DNA from: an uncultured Lachnospiraceae bacterium
Lineage (GTDB): Bacteria; Bacillota; Clostridia; Lachnospirales; Lachnospiraceae
NCBI GenBank assembly: GCA_934432595.1
Contig: CAKRYR010000010.1
Span: 1-64,000 of the forward strand
Direction of reading: 5' to 3'
DNA: 64,000 bases
The notes under the pieces were generated by a model that saw only the letters and a program-made list of their open reading frames with translations, was not told where the DNA came from and searched no databases. This document shows, in pieces, positions 47,168-54,470 of the stretch. Numbering within the stretch: the stretch's first letter is position 1; each line of letters opens with the position of its first letter. Position numbers and translations under genes: made by a program.

Positions 47168-49267
47168 ATGAGAGAAGAATGGTCAGGTTTTAAACCTGGT
47201 AATTGGTCTGAGGACACTACTGTAAATGTACGTGACTTCATCCAATTGAACTACACACCTTATGAAGGTGACGATAGTTTCTTAGCAAAACCAACAGAAG
47301 CAACTAAGAAACTAAGTGCTGAAATGGAAGCACTATTTAAAAAAGAGCGTGAAGCAGGTGGGATCCTTGACATGGATACAGAAGTTGTTACAACTTTAAC
47401 ATCACACGGTCCAGGATATATTGATAAAGATTTAGAACAAATCGTAGGTCTACAAACAGACAAACCTTTAAAACGTCCTTTACATGTATTTGGCGGAATT
47501 CGTATGGCTCAAAATGCTTGTACTGAAAATGGCTACCATGTAGATGACAAAGTATCAGAAATTTTCACAAAATACAGAAAAACTCATAATCAAGGTGTAT
47601 TTGATGTATATACTCCTGAGATGAGACTAGCAAGAAAATCAGCTATAATAACTGGTCTTCCAGATGCTTATGGTCGTGGTCGTATCATAGGTGACTACAG
47701 ACGTGTTGCATTATATGGTACAGATTGGCTAATAGCAGATAAAGAAAATCAAAAGAAGAGTACCGAAGGTACTATGACAGAAGAAGTTATACGCCTTAGA
47801 GAAGAGCTTACAGAACAAATTAGAGCACTTAATGACCTTGCAGAACTAGGCCGTATCTATGGTTTTGATATTACTAAACCAGCTTCTAATGCTAAAGAAG
47901 CAATCCAATGGTTATACTTTGGATATTTAGCAGCTGTTAAAGACCAAAACGGTGCTGCAATGAGTTTAGGTAGAACATCAACTTTTATTGATATCTACAT
48001 TCAACGTGATTTAAACAATGGAATTATTACCGAAGATAAAGCTCAAGAATATATTGATCATTTTATTATGAAACTTAGAATGATTAAATTTGCTAGAACT
48101 CCAGAGTATAATGCACTATTCTCAGGAGATCCAACTTGGGTAACTGAGTCAATCGGTGGTATGGGACTTGATGGAAGAACACTTGTAACTAAGACGTCTT
48201 TCCGTTATTTACACACTTTAACTAATCTAGGTCCCGCACCAGAGCCAAATATGACTGTTTTATGGTCATCTAGCTTGCCAGAAAATTTCAAACGTTTCTG
48301 TGCTAAGATATCGATACAGACTTCTTCAATTCAATACGAAAATGATACTATGATGAGACAAACTCATGGAGATGATTATGCAATAGCATGTTGTGTATCT
48401 TCAATGAGAGTAGGTAAAGAAATGCAGTTCTTCGGAGCTAGAGCAAATCTTGCAAAATGTCTATTATATGCTATCAACGGTGGTGTTGACGAACGTCTTA
48501 AGATTCAAGTAGGTCCAAAGTACAGACCAGTTGAAGGTGACTATCTTGACTTTGATGACGTTATGGAAAAATATGATGCAATGATGGATTGGCTTGCTGA
48601 ATTATATGTTAACACTTTAAATGTAATTCACTATATGCATGATAAATATTCATATGAAAAGATACAAATGGCTCTTCATGATAGAGATGTTAAGCGTTAC
48701 TTCGCAACAGGTATTGCAGGTTTATCTGTCGTAGCAGATTCTCTTTCAGCAATTAAATATGCTAAAGTAAAAGTAAAACGTGATGAAGATGGTATTGTAA
48801 CAGATTATATAGTTGAAGGAGATTTCCCTAAATACGGTAATAATGATGACAGAGTAGATTCACTTGCTGTTAACTTAGTTAACACATTTATGGATAAAGT
48901 TAGAAAACATCATACTTACAGAAATAGTATACCTACTACTTCTATCCTTACTATTACATCAAATGTTGTATATGGTAAGAAAACAGGTAATACTCCTGAT
49001 GGTCGTTTAATGGGAGAGCCACTTGCTCCTGGTGCAAATCCAATGCATAGAAGAGATACTCATGGTGCTGTTGCATCACTAGCATCTGTAGCTAAACTTC
49101 CATTTAAAAATGCACAAGATGGTATTTCTAATACATTCTCTATCATACCTAATGCTTTAGGTAAAGATACTATATTATTTAGTGGAGAATTAGATTTAGA
49201 TGCTATGGCTGACTGTAACAACAAAGCATGTAGAGTTCCAACTTTACATGTAGGTTTTGATGATTAA
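47168..49267 (+). CDS. pflB: Pyruvate formate-lyase, catalytic part without the glycyl-radical domain
   Basis: 699 residues. PFL converts pyruvate and CoA to acetyl-CoA and formate. The sequence follows formate acetyltransferase from the N-terminus (EWSGFKPGNWSEDTTVNVRD) through the active-site Cys pair in AIACCVSSMRVGKEMQFFGA (C408-C409) to TFSIIPNALGK. Canonical enzymes continue for about 80 more residues through the Gly-radical loop. This one instead ends with a 33-residue tail (DTILFSGELDLDAMADC and on to LHVGFDD) and stops at TAA. The missing domain is the next cistron, 23 nt downstream. GGAAGGGG precedes the ATG. The large protein should need the small one for activity (inference). Confidence 0.93.
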   Translation: MREEWSGFKPGNWSEDTTVNVRDFIQLNYTPYEGDDSFLAKPTEATKKLSAEMEALFKKEREAGGILDMDTEVVTTLTSHGPGYIDKDLEQIVGLQTDKPLKRPLHVFGGIRMAQNACTENGYHVDDKVSEIFTKYRKTHNQGVFDVYTPEMRLARKSAIITGLPDAYGRGRIIGDYRRVALYGTDWLIADKENQKKSTEGTMTEEVIRLREELTEQIRALNDLAELGRIYGFDITKPASNAKEAIQWLYFGYLAAVKDQNGAAMSLGRTSTFIDIYIQRDLNNGIITEDKAQEYIDHFIMKLRMIKFARTPEYNALFSGDPTWVTESIGGMGLDGRTLVTKTSFRYLHTLTNLGPAPEPNMTVLWSSSLPENFKRFCAKISIQTSSIQYENDTMMRQTHGDDYAIACCVSSMRVGKEMQFFGARANLAKCLLYAINGGVDERLKIQVGPKYRPVEGDYLDFDDVMEKYDAMMDWLAELYVNTLNVIHYMHDKYSYEKIQMALHDRDVKRYFATGIAGLSVVADSLSAIKYAKVKVKRDEDGIVTDYIVEGDFPKYGNNDDRVDSLAVNLVNTFMDKVRKHHTYRNSIPTTSILTITSNVVYGKKTGNTPDGRLMGEPLAPGANPMHRRDTHGAVASLASVAKLPFKNAQDGISNTFSIIPNALGKDTILFSGELDLDAMADCNNKACRVPTLHVGFDD

Positions 49268-49290
49268 TTAAATATAAGGAGGATAACAAT

Positions 49291-49527
49291 ATGTCAAATC
49301 AACAAGTAGACAATTTAGTTTCATTATTAGATGGATATACTGAGCAAGGTGGACATCACCTAAATGTAAATGTATTTTCAAAAGAAACTTTACTAGATGC
49401 ACAAAAGCATCCAGAAAAATATCCACAACTTACTGTACGTGTATCAGGATATGCGGTTAACTTTATTAAATTAACAAAAGAGCAACAAGATGATGTTATT
49501 TCACGTACTTTCCATAATAGCCTATAA
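49291..49527 (+). CDS. Stand-alone glycyl-radical domain of pyruvate formate-lyase
   Basis: 78 residues, the exact C-terminal domain of PFL as a separate protein: NLVSLLDGYTEQGGHHLNVN, HPEKYPQLTVRVSGYAVNF and QQDDVISRTFH. The radical-bearing Gly is G53 in RVSGYAVNF. It resembles GrcA/YfiD, a known autonomous radical domain that can repair oxygen-cleaved PFL, but here it supplies a domain that the large polypeptide lacks entirely. It has its own AAGGAGG 8 nt before the ATG. It lies between the large subunit and the activase gene, so the radical would be installed on it by PflA. The pair would have to associate for catalysis. Confidence 0.93.
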   Translation: MSNQQVDNLVSLLDGYTEQGGHHLNVNVFSKETLLDAQKHPEKYPQLTVRVSGYAVNFIKLTKEQQDDVISRTFHNSL

Positions 49528-49557
49528 TTTTCTATTAAATGAAAAGGGGTAAAAATT

Positions 49558-50334
49558 ATGGTAGGTTATATACATTCAATAGAAACTTGTGGAACAGTGG
49601 ATGGCCCTGGTCTTAGATATGTTGTATTTATGCAGGGTTGTCCTATGAGATGTATGTATTGCCATAATCCAGATACTTGGATATTTGGTAATGATAGTAA
49701 CTGTAAAGTAATGAATGTTAATGACATACTTGAAGATTATAGTAAATGTTCTCATTTTTTTCAAAATGGTGGTATTACTGTAACTGGTGGTGAACCACTT
49801 CTTCAAATAGAATTCGTAATTGAATTATTTACAGAAGCAAAAAAACGAGGCATTCATACTTGTGTAGATACATCTGGTATAACTTTTAATCCAGATAGCG
49901 AAGCCAAAATAGAATTATTTAACAAATTATTGGCAGTTACAAACTTATTTCTAGTTGACATTAAACATATAGATAATAACGAGCATATTAAACTCACATC
50001 AAAATCCAATAAAAATATACTTAAATTTATGGATTATCTATATGAAAATAAACAAGATATTTGGATAAGACATGTTGTTGTACCGGGATTTACTCTTAAT
50101 GAAAAATATCTATACCAATTAGGATATTTTCTCGGACATTATAGAAATATTAAAGCTCTTGATGTGATACCATATCATAATATGGCTATTAATAAATATA
50201 AAAATTTACACATACAATATTCTCTAGAAGATACACCTGTTCCAACATCTGAAGAAATGATTTTTGCAAGAAATACACTTATGCAAGGAATCAAAGATAG
50301 ATTAACAGCAGATAATAATTCTAATAATATATAA
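49558..50334 (+). CDS. pflA: Pyruvate formate-lyase activating enzyme (radical SAM)
   Basis: 258 residues. The radical-SAM CxxxCxxC cluster motif is C28-C32-C35 (GCPMRCMYCHNPDTW), followed by the SAM-binding GITVTGGEPLLQ and VDIKHID strands. It uses a 4Fe-4S cluster and SAM to generate the glycyl radical on PFL. The N-terminal IHSIETCGTVDGPGLRYVVF is typical of PflA. It is third in the operon, 30 nt after the radical-domain cistron, with AAAAGGGG before the ATG. It ends at a strong terminator. Confidence 0.95.
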   Translation: MVGYIHSIETCGTVDGPGLRYVVFMQGCPMRCMYCHNPDTWIFGNDSNCKVMNVNDILEDYSKCSHFFQNGGITVTGGEPLLQIEFVIELFTEAKKRGIHTCVDTSGITFNPDSEAKIELFNKLLAVTNLFLVDIKHIDNNEHIKLTSKSNKNILKFMDYLYENKQDIWIRHVVVPGFTLNEKYLYQLGYFLGHYRNIKALDVIPYHNMAINKYKNLHIQYSLEDTPVPTSEEMIFARNTLMQGIKDRLTADNNSNNI

Positions 50335-50375
50335 ATAGGAAAGCAAGTAACTTTATGTTATTTGCTTTCCTATTT
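50333..50375. terminator. Terminator of the pfl operon
   Basis: Arms AAATAGGAAAGCAAGTAA (50333-50350) and TTATTTGCTTTCCTATTT (50358-50375) pair with a single mismatch and a 7-nt loop. It can also stop the minus-strand gene that begins at 51122. Confidence 0.8.
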
Positions 50376-50420
50376 ATTATTACTGCTATACTATCAAAAA
50401 TTCTATACCAATTTATCTGT

Positions 50421-51122
50421 CTAATTATTACGCTTTTTTTTCATATCTTTAATGTACTGTGATGAATAAACCTTCTCTGTTGCATCATTTATCATTTCAA
50501 TCATTTCGGATGCAGTAATAGGTTGTCCCATTTCATATAATTCTACTAATTCATTACAACCATCAAATATAAATAAATTTAAATTATTATTATTTTCTTT
50601 ATACCTAATATTTCCTATATCATTGTATAATTTATTACGATTAACTGCACTCTTGTTATAAAATACAGTCTCAACAGCCTTACCATTATGATACCACTCA
50701 AGTATAACTAATCTCTCTGATGTAGATAAGGCAATATAATTGTTCACTCCGTTATGTGCAAGTAAAGATGTTTTACTTACATACATACAACAAGGCAATC
50801 CTAATATTTGAAAAGTTTCTTCTATCATTCTTCTATCAACAGGTAACGCATCTGCAGGAATTGCTACCAACCCATTCAACTTACTTATCTTACCATATTC
50901 TTGTGATATGTATTCTTTAAGTTCTGAAATCTCAGGCTTTATTAATTGATTATGGTAAGTCCAAGCAGAATGATAAAACGGAATATTAGGTATCTTGTAT
51001 ATATTATGTGGCATAATTTTATTATACCTTAAGTTTCCATTTGCTTTTACAAGATAGCCGTCATTTTCAATTATAATACAAACAACCGGTTTTTTCATAC
51101 ATCCATCACTACCTAAATCCAT
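50421..51122 (-). CDS. Hypothetical protein, possible partial actin-like fold
   Basis: 233 residues; not recognised with certainty. An N-terminal strand (KKPVVCIIIENDGYLVKAN) and the segment LVAIPADALPVDRRMIEETF followed by a hydrophobic strand and SKTSLLAHNG recall the phosphate-1 to connect region of MreB/FtsA/PilM-type actin-like ATPases. Later strands are NNYIALSTSERLVILEWYHN and LNLFIFDGC. The usual ATPase Gly-rich loops are not clear, so this is only a hint. The C-terminus is basic (YIKDMKKKRNN). Starts at 51122 or 51098 are both possible. It is alone, on the opposite strand to its neighbours. Confidence 0.55.
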   Translation of the reverse strand: MDLGSDGCMKKPVVCIIIENDGYLVKANGNLRYNKIMPHNIYKIPNIPFYHSAWTYHNQLIKPEISELKEYISQEYGKISKLNGLVAIPADALPVDRRMIEETFQILGLPCCMYVSKTSLLAHNGVNNYIALSTSERLVILEWYHNGKAVETVFYNKSAVNRNKLYNDIGNIRYKENNNNLNLFIFDGCNELVELYEMGQPITASEMIEMINDATEKVYSSQYIKDMKKKRNN

Positions 51123-51957
51123 TTACATATTTTTACAACATATATACTTATATTCTATTATAAATCTCAACAATTATCAAGTAATTTTGTTGTTCTATTC
51201 TAGGGACAACAAAAAAAGAAGACATCCTATACCCAAATAGTGTCCTCTTTTTTAACCCTTAAATTATTCATACCATATTGTGTTTGTAATATATCCCCTT
51301 ACTAATTACCTATACTCTCCTCGTGATATTGCACATTATTTTATTAAGTTCCCCGTATACTCCCCTTTAATTAAGGAAATGATAACTCGTACCTCATTAT
51401 CCGACAACCAAAGTACTTCAAACTAAAGTAATACAACCGCACTTATATGTTATTTATATACACCCATTTAACATTTATAACTCCTAATATAGCTGTACTA
51501 CCAACCTTATCATTTGTACTCCCTTTTAATACTATTTATGAATCTTTACACTAAACCAATAGGAAGATTTCATAATCTGTATTAATATGTAGTAATTTAG
51601 CATTTGAATCAACTAATATATTAGTTTGAATAGTTATCATACTCCCTCATTGACAAGTTTATTCTACAACTTCTGTTAATCTTTTACAATGGAATATTTT
51701 GTCAACTTTCTGTAATATTTTGTCATGAATTTTGATTTATTTCCAATTTTTGAAAAAGGGTAATTTTTTGTCACAAAATATTCCAGTTTTTCCAATAAAT
51801 GTCGATAATAACATCGTAACGCAATCTTTATTAATCAAATGTCAATAAAATATTAAAATATTATTAAATTTTTATTGTATTTTTTAATATTTTGTGTTAA
51901 TATATAAATAACATAAGGTACATTTGGTTATAATAATCTTTTTTAGGGGGATTCGGT
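51123..51957. other. 835-nt spacer, no intact gene
   Basis: A hairpin lies at 51211-51254. From 51290 to 51660 the minus strand has several ribosome-binding-site-like GGGAG/GGAGTA motifs and short open stretches of 20-30 codons, but no complete gene; this may be a decayed reading frame. 51660-51957 is extremely AT-rich and leads into the first fibro-slime gene. Its likely -10 is TATAAT at 51929-51934, without a good -35. Confidence 0.45.
51211..51254. terminator. Stray bidirectional terminator-like hairpin
   Basis: AAAAAAAGAAGACA (51211-51224) pairs imperfectly with TGTCCTCTTTTTT (51241-51253). No intact gene ends here on either strand, which suggests a lost neighbour in this spacer. Confidence 0.55.
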
Positions 51958-54288
51958 ATGAAATCTAAAAAAATTTATTCAGCAATTCTATTAATTTTTG
52001 CAATCGTAGTAATGACATTTTCAATTAATAAAATAACAGACTCGCGTCGTTCTTCTGCTTCCATTGTTAAGAAATACACTGAAGCAAAAAGTAATAACGG
52101 TCTAACACCAATAACATATAATGGTGAGGAAATGTATGTTGCAAAGGCAGCCTTCTACGATTATTACTCAGATACACAAGTTGGTACTAGTGCTACTCCA
52201 GGTGAAATAACTGATGCACTAGATGGAAGCAAGAATACTTTCGGCAAGTTTAATACGAAAATGATGCAAGTACTACATTATAATGATTCGGCATTATGTC
52301 CAGCTAAGTATCCTTTATATCAGGGTAGACCTAATGCAAAATCCGACATGAGTAATATATATGATCCAAGTAGTGAACAAAATACAGCTAAAGCAAATTA
52401 TTGGGTTGCTGCTCAAAGTGGTCAGAATACAACAGCTGCTACTCAAGGATTAGTTGATAGTTCTTTATCCTATGATTCAAATGGTGAATGTTATGTTACT
52501 CAAACTAATCCATCTAACGGAAAGAGCTCTTATCTACCATATTTTGATAAGAAATTCCTTACTACTACCAAATTTGACAATTCACAATTATCACTTGGTA
52601 GTGTAAAAGAAAATGTATCTTTCCCATTTAGAAGAGTTGAAAAAAATGGCATTACATATTATGAATTCTATAGTAGTCAAGATACCGTTAGATTTAATAA
52701 TAATGGACAATTAGACTATTTAGGAAAAGATAATAAAGCAGAACAAGTACTTGATGCAGAAGGTCACCCAGGATTCTTCCCATATAACACTGCTGCTGAA
52801 GGTAAATCTTCTAAATTAAATTTCGGACATGGTGTTAAGATTGAAATACCATTTATGATGAGTTCAAATGGTAAAATTAAAGATAAAGATATTGCGTTTG
52901 AATTCTCTGGTGACGATGATGTATGGGTATTCATCGATGGCGAACTAGCACTTGATTTAGGTGGTAACCATGGTGAAGTTGCTGGTACAATTAACTTTGC
53001 AAAACAAGTTTCTACAGTTAAACAAGCAAAAAATAATACTGTAGCATTCGCTAATAGACTTGTTACAGATGCAAAAAGAGGTATTATACAAAATCAAACA
53101 ACTGAATTTAGCGATAAACTAAAAGCCAAAATTAAGAGTACAGAGAAAATGCATACATTAACAATGTTCTATATGGAAAGAGGACTAAATGTTGCTAATA
53201 TGAAATTAAGCTTTAACTTACCTGAACCTACTAGAATTACTTTAACAAATGAGCTTAATACTACAACAGTATCAGATACATTTAAAGAAGAAACGATTAA
53301 AGTTGCAAAGAAAGACGAATTTGTGTATGACGTTGCAGATAAAACAAAGCTAAAAGCTGGTGAAATAAGCTTATTTGTAAATGAAAATGTAGCATATATA
53401 AATGAATTTGACGCTAAGAACAATCTTTTAATACAAGAAAGAGCCTTAAAAGATGCTAAACGTAAACTACAAGATTTATATTCAACTAATTGGGTATTGA
53501 AAGATGTAAGCGATGAAATTAGTAAAGGATCTACTTTATTAATGACAGATAATAGAACTTCAGACAAAGCATCTTTCTTATTCGCAAATACATCAGGAAA
53601 TGAAGTACCTGTACTTACTGCTTCCTATACTAATACACCTAATATTGGTAACTTTGATATCCTATGTGAAGTATCTGATGAGTATAAGAAAGCTCATGAA
53701 GATTATGCTAATAAAGAATTTATATATACAGTAACTCATAAAGATATATTTGGTGGTGATTCCAAAGAAATAAATTACTCAGGAAAATATACTGTATATT
53801 CTTCAGATAAAAGTAAAGAAGAAAAGACTACAACAGATGGAACAATTGTTTTAAAACCAGGACAAAAAGCTAGAATAACTGGTATACCTGTCCAAACTGT
53901 TCTTAAAGCGACTGCGAAAATTGATAGCACTTGTCAATTAAGTGAAATCTCTACGACAGAGAGCTTTAAGGCAGACACTACTTCTGTATCTGCTAGTGGT
54001 ACAATTACTTCAAATAGCAATGTTGTACTATTTACCGTAACAGATATTAAAGATGAAGTAAAAGATATTAAAACAGAAACTATTCCTCAGAATAATAAGC
54101 CTTCCTCAGATAATAAGAAGGATACTGAGAAAATAGAAAAAATCGAGATTGCAGAAGATGCATTTGATAGCACACCAAAGACTGCAGATGCAACTGACTT
54201 TGGTACTTGGTTAGCAATTATGGGAATTTCTCTAGCAATAGCAATTGGTGCTAGTCTATCACTTGTAATAACTAAGAAAAGACAATAA
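51958..54288 (+). CDS. Fibro-slime domain surface protein 1
   Basis: 776 residues. An N-terminal signal helix (IYSAILLIFAIVVMTFSI) is followed by a large domain with the fibro-slime core at about residue 316, FEFSGDDDVWVFIDGELALD then LGGNHGEV, a PA14-like Asp-rich, probably calcium-binding, carbohydrate-recognition fold. C-terminal beta-rich repeats, a Lys/Asn-rich stretch, the motif STPKTADATD (about 737-746), a hydrophobic helix and a final KKRQ form a sortase-type anchor in which TG is replaced by TAD. It would be exposed on the cell wall or membrane. GGGGG precedes the ATG. A paralogue follows. Confidence 0.88.
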   Translation: MKSKKIYSAILLIFAIVVMTFSINKITDSRRSSASIVKKYTEAKSNNGLTPITYNGEEMYVAKAAFYDYYSDTQVGTSATPGEITDALDGSKNTFGKFNTKMMQVLHYNDSALCPAKYPLYQGRPNAKSDMSNIYDPSSEQNTAKANYWVAAQSGQNTTAATQGLVDSSLSYDSNGECYVTQTNPSNGKSSYLPYFDKKFLTTTKFDNSQLSLGSVKENVSFPFRRVEKNGITYYEFYSSQDTVRFNNNGQLDYLGKDNKAEQVLDAEGHPGFFPYNTAAEGKSSKLNFGHGVKIEIPFMMSSNGKIKDKDIAFEFSGDDDVWVFIDGELALDLGGNHGEVAGTINFAKQVSTVKQAKNNTVAFANRLVTDAKRGIIQNQTTEFSDKLKAKIKSTEKMHTLTMFYMERGLNVANMKLSFNLPEPTRITLTNELNTTTVSDTFKEETIKVAKKDEFVYDVADKTKLKAGEISLFVNENVAYINEFDAKNNLLIQERALKDAKRKLQDLYSTNWVLKDVSDEISKGSTLLMTDNRTSDKASFLFANTSGNEVPVLTASYTNTPNIGNFDILCEVSDEYKKAHEDYANKEFIYTVTHKDIFGGDSKEINYSGKYTVYSSDKSKEEKTTTDGTIVLKPGQKARITGIPVQTVLKATAKIDSTCQLSEISTTESFKADTTSVSASGTITSNSNVVLFTVTDIKDEVKDIKTETIPQNNKPSSDNKKDTEKIEKIEIAEDAFDSTPKTADATDFGTWLAIMGISLAIAIGASLSLVITKKRQ

Positions 54289-54302
54289 TTAAGATTTCAT
54301 TT

Positions 54303-54337
54303 AAGAAGTGGAGAACTATTCTCCACTTCTTTTTTTG
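54303..54337 (+). terminator. Terminator between the two fibro-slime genes
   Basis: Perfect 13-bp stem (AAGAAGTGGAGAA with its complement), 3-nt loop and a run of eight T. The two paralogues are therefore mostly separate transcripts. Confidence 0.92.
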
Positions 54338-54470
54338 ATACATAAATTTATATATAGCATATTATTACAAATATATTAAGATTTTATTAATTCATTCTTG
54401 TGTTTTGTGTAATATTATGTTAATATATTCTTATAGGTAGCATAGATTACTTAAGAACGGAGGAGTTATT

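Noticed and set aside
49250..49300. The PFL split as a simple frameshift or sequencing error
   Set aside because: The large frame ends in a 33-residue tail not found in PFL, and the second cistron has a perfect ribosome binding site and an ATG placed just at the domain border. A single indel would not create this.
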